Part shown: positions 1 to 7,583 of the stretch, one piece after another | Numbering within the stretch: position 1 is the stretch's first letter | Layout: every line of letters begins with the position of its first letter | IMG/VR virus record: IMGVR_UViG_3300008262_000231 | Span: 34,724 to 98,723 of that record | Reading direction: 5' to 3' (one strand) | Length of the DNA stretch: 64,000 nucleotides | From: a virus | The notes under the pieces: model-generated | Told to the model about the DNA's origin: nothing | The model's input: the letters and a program-made list of their open reading frames with translations, nothing else | Database searches by the model: none | Translations under genes and position numbers: made by a program

Positions 1-2
1 AT

Positions 3-395
3 ATGAATATAAATCGAATTCTGAAACTTGGACATATAGAAGCTTGTATCACTTGGGGAAATGTGATAAATGTTTATTGGGATGATATAGAAAAAGCTAT
101 TGAGAAAGAATATGGAAAAGGATGGAGACTTCCTACCTTAGAAGAACTCCTGTACATAAGAAATTTGGAAACCGATTTGGGTATTCTATTAGAATTTGAT
201 CTAGACGATGATTATTGGACTTCTACCCCAGGAACCCCTGAATATATACCGGATCGTAATGAGTTTGGTGTAGACCTTAGATGGTTTTACCAGGTGAGAA
301 TGGAACACGAGAACCCAAGGAATATAGATTACTCTAGAGGATTTCTTTGCCATGTAGATTACTATGGAAATATACTTCCGGTTAGAGATATATAA
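3..395 (+). CDS. DUF1566 (Lcl C-terminal)-like protein
   Basis: This is a 130-residue protein with the DUF1566 signature: GWRLPTLEEL near residues 41-50, followed by YWTSTP near residues 71-76. DUF1566 domains have a C-type-lectin-like fold and often occur in surface or ligand-binding proteins, but the role in phages is not established. The ATG lies two bases from the window edge, so a start further upstream cannot be excluded. Two related reading frames follow at 1200-1739, on the other side of a peptidase gene. The family assignment is fairly sure; the function is unknown. Confidence 0.7.
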   Translation: MNINRILKLGHIEACITWGNVINVYWDDIEKAIEKEYGKGWRLPTLEELLYIRNLETDLGILLEFDLDDDYWTSTPGTPEYIPDRNEFGVDLRWFYQVRMEHENPRNIDYSRGFLCHVDYYGNILPVRDI

Positions 396-408
396 AATAA
401 AAAATTAA

Positions 409-1200
409 ATGAAAAATCTAAAAAAATTCAACGATCTAGTTCAAGAAGGATTTTTTGATCATGAGGTATTGGGTACTTTCGGGAATGTTATTAAAGATAC
501 TATGTCTTCTTCGGTAAATACCGATAGTATAGAAAACGAAACAGAATTAGAGGGGTTACCCGAGCCAGGAGGTTCTTTCTCAAATTCTCCCGCAGGAAAA
601 GGAATGCCTTTAGATTCTAATGCTACTTTATCTGCTGAGCAATATGATTCATACGGATCTAAGGTAGGAATATCCGACAAATCGGATAATGCTAAACTAG
701 AACAGCCATCATCCGGACCAGTTGGAAATATTGTAAATTCAGCATATGCTAATTTGAATGTTCCTACTAGAGGAATTCCCGGAACAGGAAGAGGAAATCT
801 CGGATGCGGAGCAGGAACTTCTTTAATGTTCTACCGAGCTACCGGATATTCTTTAGCAGGAAATACTAAAGTTTGCCTAAGTACTCAGACTATATACGAC
901 GAGTTAGAAGCAAAAAGCAAAGAACCGATGTCTGCTTGGAAAAAAATAGACAACTGGAGAACTAATTATAAACCGGGAGATATTATAGTTACGCGAAGGG
1001 GAGGAAGAGCTGGACACGTAGGAATAGTTGTTAATGATGGAAATATAATATCTAATTCTTCTTCTGGATTTGCAGGAGATAAAAGTGGCCAGATAGAGCA
1101 GAACTACACCATAAAATCCTGGGAAAGTGTAGCAAAAAGAAATCCTTCTAAAACCGCAATATTCAGATACCAAGGCCCTTATAAGAATAACTGGTCTTAA
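409..1200 (+). CDS. Cys/His peptidase with capsid-targeting-like N-terminus
   Basis: This 263-residue protein appears to be an NlpC/P60- or CHAP-like amidase. A Cys in LGCGAGTSL (Cys133) would be the nucleophile, and a His in RAGHVGIVV (His203) the base, preceded by the usual KPGDIIV strand. Such enzymes cut peptide crosslinks in peptidoglycan. Residues 1-13 (MKNLKKFNDLVQE) resemble the T4 capsid-targeting peptide and end in a prohead-protease-like V-Q-E site. Residues 13-30 (GFFDHEVLGTFG region) recur in the proteins at 61170 and 61839. Residues 30-110 are a low-complexity Ser/Asn/Gly linker. I infer a virion-packaged, injected cell-wall enzyme. The stop overlaps the next ATG by one base. 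Confidence 0.65.
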   Translation: MKNLKKFNDLVQEGFFDHEVLGTFGNVIKDTMSSSVNTDSIENETELEGLPEPGGSFSNSPAGKGMPLDSNATLSAEQYDSYGSKVGISDKSDNAKLEQPSSGPVGNIVNSAYANLNVPTRGIPGTGRGNLGCGAGTSLMFYRATGYSLAGNTKVCLSTQTIYDELEAKSKEPMSAWKKIDNWRTNYKPGDIIVTRRGGRAGHVGIVVNDGNIISNSSSGFAGDKSGQIEQNYTIKSWESVAKRNPSKTAIFRYQGPYKNNWS

Positions 1201-1445
1201 TGAAAAGATTTATAGCAGGAAGAGTAGAGGTTCATCTCGGATATAATTTCGAGGAAATGGATAAGCAGGATGCTATAGAAAAATGTAAAGAGTTAGGTCC
1301 TGAATGGAGATTGCCAAATAAGAAGGAAATCAATTATATTTGCTGGGATCTAGCTTATGGAGGTTCTTCTGATTTTTGGACATCTACCGGAACCCTGGGA
1401 GGAATAGTTAATCGAAGAGGAGGATACTTTAATGAACCCTCATAA
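1200..1445 (+). CDS. DUF1566-like protein, short (first half)
   Basis: This 81-residue frame carries the DUF1566 motif EWRLPNKKEINYI and a following DFWTSTG. Its start overlaps the stop of the peptidase gene. It ends in TAA at 1443-1445, and an ATG follows at once in the same reading frame, beginning a second DUF1566-like segment. The two may be tandem genes, or one two-domain gene split by a nonsense codon. Compared with the 130-residue copy at 3-395, this one lacks the C-terminal third of the domain. Function unknown. Confidence 0.6.
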   Translation: MKRFIAGRVEVHLGYNFEEMDKQDAIEKCKELGPEWRLPNKKEINYICWDLAYGGSSDFWTSTGTLGGIVNRRGGYFNEPS

Positions 1446-1739
1446 ATGGAAATCCCTGAAGATTCTAAAGATGGAAAATGGAAAGATTTTAACGAATTAG
1501 CGGAAAAAGAAGGATTTAGATTACCTACTTTAAAAGAGCTTCGGTATTTGTATTCATTGAAAAAAGATCTTGAAATTGGATCTTTTCCTGGTAGTTGGTT
1601 TTGGTCCTCTGAAGTCATGAAACTAAACGTATATTCTTCTGGATCTAAATATTACTTTAAGGATTTTAGGGGAGGAATAGAAGATTGGGAATATGGAAAT
1701 AGTCCCCATGCTCTTCTCATAAGAGTTTACGATAAATAA
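1446..1739 (+). CDS. DUF1566-like protein, short (second half)
   Basis: This 97-residue frame begins directly after the TAA of the preceding frame and is in phase with it. It contains GFRLPTLKELRYL and FWSSE, the same pair of motifs as its two neighbours, and ends in ALLIRVYDK, resembling the usual DUF1566 C-terminal strand. The N-terminal strand of the domain seems to be missing, which fits either a truncated duplicate or the second half of a two-domain protein. A hairpin terminator follows within about 20 bases. Function unknown. Confidence 0.6.
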   Translation: MEIPEDSKDGKWKDFNELAEKEGFRLPTLKELRYLYSLKKDLEIGSFPGSWFWSSEVMKLNVYSSGSKYYFKDFRGGIEDWEYGNSPHALLIRVYDK

Positions 1740-1749
1740 CCACACAAAA

Positions 1750-1776
1750 AAACCAGAATCCTTTGGATCCTGGTTT
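1750..1776. terminator. Hairpin terminator between convergent genes
   Basis: AACCAGAATCC and GGATCCTGGTT pair around a TTT loop with one mismatch. An A-run lies on the left and a T-rich flank on the right, so it could act in both directions. It sits between the + strand DUF1566 genes and the minus-strand methyltransferase. Confidence 0.75.
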
Positions 1777-1797
1777 ATCTTAAATTTATTTAATATA

Positions 1798-2805
1798 TTA
1801 TTTTAATTTCTTTCTTAAAATAACTCCCGCTTGATAAGAAGGAACAGGAACACCTGGATACATTTTAGGGTAAGTTCTCATGAATAGTGTTTCCGGAATG
1901 TGTCTGTGCATATAAAGACCGTAATATTCCATATCTGGATTATTCTTAAGTACTTCGTCCATAATCATAGAAGATAGTAAATAAGGCTTTTTATTCTGAA
2001 TCATGTCCTTGATCAAAGTAACGAAGTATCCACCTGGCTTTAAAAATTCAATACCTTGGGTGTACATACCATTAACAAGATCCCAATATTCGCTTCCTTT
2101 AGTTAGACCGATATTATTTGGATGCTCATAATCGAAAGTTTTATCATTTAAAGTTCCATCTGCATTTTTAGCCATTCCTCTTTGTGGAGCATCTGAAGAT
2201 TTTCCACTTAATTTAGGGTATGGAGTACCGTTAACAATTAGAGATAATTGTCCTCTTTTAATTCCTGAACTCTCTAGATTTTCTGTGGTATTTCTAGCAT
2301 CTCCCTGAACTAGCTTAGCAGTAACATCAGTTCTTTCTACCTGAGCTGCAATGTTGTTATAAGCAATCTGTGGATACTCTAGCTCAACTCCGATTGAATT
2401 TCTACCGTTATTATATGCTTCAACTAAAGTCGTCCCTGTACCACACGTAGGATCAAATACCCAATCCCCTGGTTCTGTTAGATTCTGGATTGCCCATCTG
2501 TACCCTTGCCAGTGTCCTGGACATAGGTGTTTATCCTCTTGTTTAGGATAATACTTATATCTTGCAGATTGAGAATAGTATTTATCTCTTTGTGTATCAT
2601 AGATTTCACCTAAGAAGTTTTGGGTGTAATCTGTAGTGTGATAGTCAGAAGGCAATTCCATTCTTACCAAAAGTTCTTCCGTAGGAGTTATATCGTTTCT
2701 ATAAACGCTTTTATCCTTAGGATCTTTTTTGATCTTTTCTACAGGAGCTGGAGCTTCTTTAGGTTTAGTTTTGTCCTCGAAAGGGACTTGTTTCATTTCA
2801 ATCAT
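1798..2805 (-). CDS. DNA methyltransferase (N4/N6 amino type)
   Basis: This 335-residue protein is an SAM-dependent DNA amino-methyltransferase. Motif I is DPTCGTGTT (residues 118-126), followed by an acidic strand GVELEYPQ (139-146). The catalytic motif IV position reads NGTPYPKL (192-199) in place of the usual (S/D)PPYP. The first 45 residues are a charged Lys/Pro-rich segment. It is the only minus-strand gene in the window and converges on the hairpin terminator at 1750-1776, so it probably has its own control. A likely role is self-modification against host restriction. Whether the altered motif IV is active is uncertain. Confidence 0.8.
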   Translation of the reverse strand: MIEMKQVPFEDKTKPKEAPAPVEKIKKDPKDKSVYRNDITPTEELLVRMELPSDYHTTDYTQNFLGEIYDTQRDKYYSQSARYKYYPKQEDKHLCPGHWQGYRWAIQNLTEPGDWVFDPTCGTGTTLVEAYNNGRNSIGVELEYPQIAYNNIAAQVERTDVTAKLVQGDARNTTENLESSGIKRGQLSLIVNGTPYPKLSGKSSDAPQRGMAKNADGTLNDKTFDYEHPNNIGLTKGSEYWDLVNGMYTQGIEFLKPGGYFVTLIKDMIQNKKPYLLSSMIMDEVLKNNPDMEYYGLYMHRHIPETLFMRTYPKMYPGVPVPSYQAGVILRKKLK

Positions 2806-2866
2806 TTTTTCAATTTTGATAATTATATAATGATTTTTATAGACTATTTGTTTCTAAAAATTTCGG

Positions 2867-2874
2867 GATATATA
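2867..2874 (+). promoter_or_regulatory. GATATATA box (candidate late promoter)
   Basis: GGATATATAAT is preceded by a TTTCG tract and lies 18 bases before the ATG of the SleB-like gene. It belongs to the recurrent intergenic motif described in the findings. Confidence 0.45.
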
Positions 2875-2892
2875 ATAAAAAATTACCTATTA

Positions 2893-3966
2893 ATGACAAA
2901 TTTGGAAAGTTTTTCGGGGTGGAGCTTAAATGAGGGACTATTCTTCTCTGATTTTAAGTGGGTATCTGCACCGAAAAATCTAACTTCTACCCAAAAATCT
3001 TCGATAGAGGGAAAAATGTCAATATTCGGTTCTGATATTATAGACACTGTAAATTTTTCATATACAAGCAGATACTGGGAATCCCTGAAGAAAAGACTAG
3101 GAGAAAATAAGATCCAATTTAAATACGGAAATTCTTCTGCTATTCCTAAGCAATGGATATACTGGAGTGAAAAAGTCATATATTCAGATCAAAGACCTTT
3201 ATTATCTAAGAATTCATCAGGACAGAAAGTCATAGCTTATTATCCATTATCTTATAATGGAGCTGTTCTTGATAAATTTTGGGTGATTGCGATATGGAAA
3301 GGGGAAGATGGAAAAAAATATCTAAGAGAAATGACTCTTAAGGACTTCCTAACTAAGTCAACTAAAGATATTATAGACAAAGATTTTTTATCCACTTCAG
3401 CGGTAAAAACCGACGTAGCTAAACAAAATAAAATAAATAAAAAAGATTATTGGACTTTAATTACAATAATAGCCTGTGAGAATTTTCCAGATCAAAAACA
3501 GGGAATGGCAGATGTTGCACAGTCCATATACAATAGGTACCACGTCAGTGGAAAGCCTTACGGTAAAACTATATCTGAAATCATATTAGCTAAATCCCAA
3601 TACGAACCGGTTACTAAGGGACTAAAAAAAGGAGCAGACTGGAAAAATATAAATGATAAGACTAAAGCTATATCAGTGTATATGAAGACAATTGGGGTTG
3701 ATATTAAGAATGCAACTAAAGCTATAGAATCAGCCATATCAGCTCAGTCCAACAAAACGTATATGGATAATGCAAGGTCCCACGTAAAAACAAGAACCGA
3801 GTTTCTAGCAAATCCCCCTTCTGCTTATTCAGCAGTTAGTCCGGTAGAAAGACCAGAAAAAAATAAAAACAATTCTTTTTTCTGGAATTATGCAGGGAAA
3901 AAGACCTATTATGCCAAAAATGATTTTTCGGCAAAACCTATACCACCAGAAGTCAAAAGTGTTTAA
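2893..3966 (+). CDS. SleB-like cell-wall hydrolase with capsid-targeting-like N-terminus
   Basis: This protein has 357 residues from the ATG at 2893. That start is chosen because it lies just downstream of a GATATATA box; the open frame runs further upstream but would overlap the divergent methyltransferase. From about residue 184 the protein matches the hydrolase family 2 (SleB/CwlJ) pattern: a catalytic Glu in ACENF, then QGMADVAQSIYNR, then KTISEIILAKSQYEPV. These enzymes cleave the glycan strand of peptidoglycan. The N-terminus MTNLESFSGWSLNE then G looks like a tag ending in an L-N-E prohead-protease site. The middle is of unknown fold. I infer a packaged lysis or entry enzyme. Confidence 0.65.
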   Translation: MTNLESFSGWSLNEGLFFSDFKWVSAPKNLTSTQKSSIEGKMSIFGSDIIDTVNFSYTSRYWESLKKRLGENKIQFKYGNSSAIPKQWIYWSEKVIYSDQRPLLSKNSSGQKVIAYYPLSYNGAVLDKFWVIAIWKGEDGKKYLREMTLKDFLTKSTKDIIDKDFLSTSAVKTDVAKQNKINKKDYWTLITIIACENFPDQKQGMADVAQSIYNRYHVSGKPYGKTISEIILAKSQYEPVTKGLKKGADWKNINDKTKAISVYMKTIGVDIKNATKAIESAISAQSNKTYMDNARSHVKTRTEFLANPPSAYSAVSPVERPEKNKNNSFFWNYAGKKTYYAKNDFSAKPIPPEVKSV

Positions 3967-3967
3967 A

Positions 3968-3975
3968 GATATATA
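3968..3975 (+). promoter_or_regulatory. GATATATA box (candidate late promoter)
   Basis: AGATATATAGATAAA lies 14 bases before the ATG at 3990, immediately after the previous stop codon. Confidence 0.45.
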
Positions 3976-3989
3976 GATAAAAAAGTATA

Positions 3990-4430
3990 ATGTCAAGAAT
4001 ATACGATTACGGATCTTTTTCGAATAATAAATCTAAATTTTCAGATTCCAGAAACAAATTTGGGTTTGAGATGTCTTTTGTTGATATAGATATAACAGGT
4101 AAGCCCAAAGAATTTAGGGATATAAACGACGTTAAAGTTTTCATAGAGTATTCTACTGAGGTACTTTCTAACAAGAGAGGTTTAGAGGGAGTTAATTTTT
4201 CGGTAGACTCCATAGAACTTATTATGAAAGTAGAGACTTCTACCGGTAAAGTGGATGAAATTGATTTTGATCTTATACCAGGAAAAACTATAGATTACGG
4301 ACAGGTAAAATATACGGTAAACGATTTTCCAATACCGTCATATCCCGAGAGAATAGAAATAAATATGAATGGATTTACCGATCCTACCAGATTTGATGTT
4401 ATGGTTTATTTTGGAACTAATTATTCATGA
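3990..4430 (+). CDS. Hypothetical protein (146 aa)
   Basis: I do not recognise this 146-residue protein. It has no signal peptide, membrane segment or cysteine pair. The sequence is rich in beta-prone segments (KVFIEYS, SIELIMKVETS, RFDVMVYFG) and looks like a small soluble beta protein. It follows a GATATATA box, and its TGA stop overlaps the ATG of the next gene (ATGA), so the two are probably co-translated. Confidence 0.6.
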   Translation: MSRIYDYGSFSNNKSKFSDSRNKFGFEMSFVDIDITGKPKEFRDINDVKVFIEYSTEVLSNKRGLEGVNFSVDSIELIMKVETSTGKVDEIDFDLIPGKTIDYGQVKYTVNDFPIPSYPERIEINMNGFTDPTRFDVMVYFGTNYS

Positions 4431-5395
4431 GAGAAATATTAAATTACGACGGCTTTAATTCTTTAAACGAATCTAAAAAATATGAAAATTTAAGATCCGT
4501 TAAAAAGACATGGGGAGGAGAATATATCCTAGATGTTGACGATTACCAAAAAACTGGATCTAAACCATTAAAAGGGTCTATTCTGGTAGGTAAAGATAGC
4601 GGAAAAGCTGTTGCTCTTACATATCTTAATTCCGACGGAAGTGAAGCTAAATACCTTTGGGTTCCCTATTTTGGAGCATTCATAAATAGAAATATTAGGG
4701 GCGGAATAAGTTCAATTAAAATAACTCCATATAAAAACTGGTTATCCCAGCCGGAGAACGAATCTAAATTGGAACAATTCTTAGATGGGTATGAAGAATC
4801 TATAGAGAAGGAAAAGACCGAGAAGGAAAAGACCGTAAGCCTACAAGCTCAAAAAGATCTGGATCTTATATTAGATATGTACGGGATAAACTCAGGAATA
4901 AAAAAATTCGATAAGGGGGATAGAGAAAACGAATGGAGAGCTCTATTAGAAAATGGTTTTGTTGTTATGATAAAAAAGAGATCTTCTGAAGATCTTGTGG
5001 GAGAATTTAGAATATACCCTAAAAACGACTCGGATGTTCCTTATATAGAAATAAACACCGAAAAAAATAGCGAAGGATTCAACTTCAGAAGACCCGGTGA
5101 GTACATAGTACAAAGAAGAATAGGAATGACCGAACTAAAAGAAGATCCAGTTGCTTCTTACCTATTTAAAAATATAACGGGTCTACAAGAATACCAAGAC
5201 GAAAAGTCTTTATTAGATTACTTCGAATCCATAATTAAATCGGAGGATACTTCATACCAAATGTCAGATGATTCCAGATCTTACAGAAGGGGACAAGCTC
5301 AAAGAAAGGAAATAGATCTTGTTTCCAAATTACTTGAAGATTTCTTAACCTCTAAAAAAATAGAAGAAATCTACTCCAAAAACAGAAAAAAATAG
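4427..5395 (+). CDS. Hypothetical protein with capsid-targeting-like N-terminus
   Basis: This 322-residue protein begins MREILNYDGFNSLNE then S, a variant of the tag shared by several accessory proteins here, with an L-N-E prohead-protease-like site. The rest is unfamiliar. A beta-rich first part (residues 20-115) is followed by a charged Glu/Lys helix (about 120-150), a second globular part, and a Lys-rich tail. It overlaps the previous gene by 4 bp. If the tag is real, the protein is packaged in the head. No catalytic motif is visible. Confidence 0.6.
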   Translation: MREILNYDGFNSLNESKKYENLRSVKKTWGGEYILDVDDYQKTGSKPLKGSILVGKDSGKAVALTYLNSDGSEAKYLWVPYFGAFINRNIRGGISSIKITPYKNWLSQPENESKLEQFLDGYEESIEKEKTEKEKTVSLQAQKDLDLILDMYGINSGIKKFDKGDRENEWRALLENGFVVMIKKRSSEDLVGEFRIYPKNDSDVPYIEINTEKNSEGFNFRRPGEYIVQRRIGMTELKEDPVASYLFKNITGLQEYQDEKSLLDYFESIIKSEDTSYQMSDDSRSYRRGQAQRKEIDLVSKLLEDFLTSKKIEEIYSKNRKK

Positions 5396-5428
5396 AAACT
5401 TTTCTTTTTTATTTTTCTATTATCTTAG

Positions 5429-5710
5429 ATGAAAATTGATGATTCTTTTGTCCTTAATAAAGGAGAAACCCTAATATTGAAGAAAAAGGGTGGATTTAGT
5501 TATTTGGAATTTACCAGAAGAAATGAAAAACATCTTAGCGATATTATAGAATTGGAATATAAAAATTCCAGATCTAAGAAAAAAGATCCTTCGGTTTGGA
5601 TAATAGAAAAAGATTTCATCAACAGAATTTCTTATGAGATTAATACCTGTGGATTTGAATTTCATGAGATTAAAAAAGTAGAAAAACCAAATAAAAAAGA
5701 ATCAAAATGA
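5429..5710 (+). CDS. Hypothetical protein (93 aa)
   Basis: This is a 93-residue charged protein without a recognisable domain and without membrane segments. It ends in a Lys/Glu-rich tail. It sits among small unknown genes leading into the tail module, with a 33-base AT-rich gap upstream. Confidence 0.5.
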   Translation: MKIDDSFVLNKGETLILKKKGGFSYLEFTRRNEKHLSDIIELEYKNSRSKKKDPSVWIIEKDFINRISYEINTCGFEFHEIKKVEKPNKKESK

Positions 5711-5716
5711 TTCATA

Positions 5717-6352
5717 ATGAGAAAATTAATTTCTTTATTCAAAACGAAAAAACAATCCTCAAAAATGGAAACTAAGGAGAAAAATTTAGAAGATTTAAAA
5801 TTAAAATATCAGGGAATGATATTTGAGTGGATTAAAGGTGATCTTACGGGATCCTCTAATGTATTTAAAGAGGTCAAACAAACAGGAGAAAATTTCTTTA
5901 TAGAATTTATAGAAGGGGGAAGGATAAATGAGGATCTAGTAGAAGAATACACCCTTTACTATCCGGCACCGGTAAATCCTCCAGCACAAATTCATTCTAC
6001 CCCTGAAAAATCTTCTACCGTTACTTCTATAGTTTACGGTGAATCCCCTAACAATTCCTCTAACCCGGATTCCCCTATCTATAATCTTTTAAGAAAACAA
6101 AAAAAGAATATGGTAGAGGTTTCAATTAAAATTGAATTGAATCTACCATCAAAAGAACTTTATGGTGTTCTTTCTTCTTCTTTTGAAGATGCAGAGAACG
6201 AAATTATAAAATTTGTAATTGACGGGGTTGATATAGAGGACATTAAAAAATCTTTATCCGAATCAATAAAAAGAAATTACTATTCTCCTAGCTCTTCGGT
6301 AGAAAAAAATTCTACAAAAAGGATAAATAAGGAAAAAGATATTAATGAATAA
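5717..6352 (+). CDS. Hypothetical protein (211 aa)
   Basis: This is a 211-residue unknown protein. Residues 20-75 form one small globular segment, followed by a Pro/Ser-rich linker (about 75-115) and a second segment with VEVSIKIELNLPSKELYGVL and a helical C-terminal part. There is no catalytic motif. Its end overlaps the Nudix gene start by 8 bp, indicating co-translation. Confidence 0.55.
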   Translation: MRKLISLFKTKKQSSKMETKEKNLEDLKLKYQGMIFEWIKGDLTGSSNVFKEVKQTGENFFIEFIEGGRINEDLVEEYTLYYPAPVNPPAQIHSTPEKSSTVTSIVYGESPNNSSNPDSPIYNLLRKQKKNMVEVSIKIELNLPSKELYGVLSSSFEDAENEIIKFVIDGVDIEDIKKSLSESIKRNYYSPSSSVEKNSTKRINKEKDINE

Positions 6353-6929
6353 AGAAGAAAAATTACTTTACTCCTCCAAAAGATTTGACGTTGTCGATGC
6401 AGGGGAAAATACAGGGGTAAGAACCAAATGGGATTCTGTTTTAATACTTCCTTTTACATCCGATGATAGAGGACTTCCCCTGATGCTAGGAGTTCTAAAT
6501 GAAAGAAATTTATTCAGGAGCGGAGGGTATGCTTTATCCATAATATCAGGAAGTCCTGAAGATGAAGATCCTAATACTCTATCTACTGCTCAAAGAGAAC
6601 TTCTAGAAGAAACTGGGTTTGACGTAAAAGAAGAAGAGAGGTGGTATTTTATAGGAACTTTAACTGGAAGTAAATTTGTAGATTCAATACATCCCTGTTT
6701 TGCAGTAGATATAACTGGTATTGAGCCAGGAGAGCCTAAAACAGATGGGTCTGAACAAGAAAAACTTTCTAAATTCACGTTAGTTCCTGCTAATGATGTT
6801 ATATCTATAGAAGATCCTTTTGTATCGGCTTTGTTCCTTAGAATTTTTAAATACGTAGTAGGAATGGACATATATAATAGAGAAGATTCCATATTTTCCA
6901 AGAAAAAAGAAATAAACACAGAAATTTGA
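6345..6929 (+). CDS. Nudix hydrolase
   Basis: This 194-residue protein carries the core of the Nudix box, RELLEETGF (residues 84-92), in which Arg84, Glu85, Glu88 and Glu89 correspond to the metal- and diphosphate-binding residues of REUxEExGU. The upstream Gly loop (SGSPEDEDP, 69-76) is slightly longer and more acidic than the canonical spacing. Nudix enzymes hydrolyse nucleoside diphosphates linked to another moiety, such as NAD, ADP-ribose, dNTPs or capped RNA. The substrate cannot be told from the sequence. It overlaps the preceding gene by 8 bp. Confidence 0.85.
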   Translation: MNKEEKLLYSSKRFDVVDAGENTGVRTKWDSVLILPFTSDDRGLPLMLGVLNERNLFRSGGYALSIISGSPEDEDPNTLSTAQRELLEETGFDVKEEERWYFIGTLTGSKFVDSIHPCFAVDITGIEPGEPKTDGSEQEKLSKFTLVPANDVISIEDPFVSALFLRIFKYVVGMDIYNREDSIFSKKKEINTEI

Positions 6930-6933
6930 TAAA

Positions 6934-7227
6934 ATGAATAGAGCACAAAGGAGAAAAATGCTTAAAGATGCAGGTTTATTAGGGAAACAGGCAGAGAAAA
7001 ACGGAATTAAAATAGATAAAAGAGAATTAAATTCCCTTATAAAATCAGGAGAAGATAAAAGAAGATCTGATCTCCAAAGAATAAAAAATAAAAGTATATC
7101 AGAAGGGAAAGGTGAAAAAAATACTTCCGAGGAATATATACAATTCGTTACATACCCAACAGATTCTTATAGCGGATTAGCTAATTTTTTAAGTAATCCT
7201 GATTGGGAAGATACTGGGAACGATTAA
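6934..7227 (+). CDS. Small basic hypothetical protein
   Basis: This 97-residue protein begins MNRAQRRKMLKDAG, a basic helix, and is Lys/Arg-rich up to about residue 55; it ends in an acidic segment. It lies immediately before the tail structural genes, a place where T4-like phages often keep small assembly factors, but no family is recognisable. The TAA stop overlaps the ATG of the next gene. Confidence 0.5.
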   Translation: MNRAQRRKMLKDAGLLGKQAEKNGIKIDKRELNSLIKSGEDKRRSDLQRIKNKSISEGKGEKNTSEEYIQFVTYPTDSYSGLANFLSNPDWEDTGND

Positions 7228-7571
7228 TGGAAGCTATCATGTCGGAAACTAAGAACTTGGTTTTTTATATCTCTAAATACAGTCCCAAGGAATCTAAAAA
7301 AAGAATAGAGGATCTTTTAGATCTCTATATAGTAGATATTTCTAAAATAATAAAAGATCTAGGATACGACACCAAAAATTTATCTCTTCAATCTGAATTT
7401 ATATTGAATTATTCAATTCACAAAAAAATTATTCATGGAATATATAATAGTAAATGCGAGGGTATTCTCATTTGCTACCGGGGTAATTCACCAGATTTTG
7501 TCGATAATTTAATATCATTTGTCGAAGAATTACAAGAGCCTATAGAATACTCCTTTAATTTTATAAATTAA
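7227..7571 (+). CDS. Hypothetical protein (114 aa)
   Basis: The protein has 114 residues from the ATG at 7227, which overlaps the upstream TAA (TAATG). An in-frame start at 7203 is less likely because it overlaps the previous gene. The protein is mixed alpha/beta, without membrane segments or a known motif. It sits directly ahead of the first large tail gene and may be a tail assembly factor, but this is position-based only. Confidence 0.5.
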   Translation: MEAIMSETKNLVFYISKYSPKESKKRIEDLLDLYIVDISKIIKDLGYDTKNLSLQSEFILNYSIHKKIIHGIYNSKCEGILICYRGNSPDFVDNLISFVEELQEPIEYSFNFIN

Positions 7572-7583
7572 AATTAAGGATTT

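Noticed and set aside
904-1173. Minus-strand open frame of 89 codons
   Set aside because: It is antisense to the catalytic domain of the peptidase and has a Ser/Tyr/Arg/Phe composition that reflects the complementary strand only.
2620-2892. Upstream extension of the SleB-like gene
   Set aside because: The extension would overlap the 5' end of the divergent methyltransferase, is Phe/Arg-rich in an antisense-like way, and lies upstream of the GATATATA box and of the tag-like N-terminus.
5396-5428. Terminator in the gap before the 93-residue gene
   Set aside because: The A-run and T-run can pair only loosely, with mismatches and no G/C, so it is not a convincing terminator.
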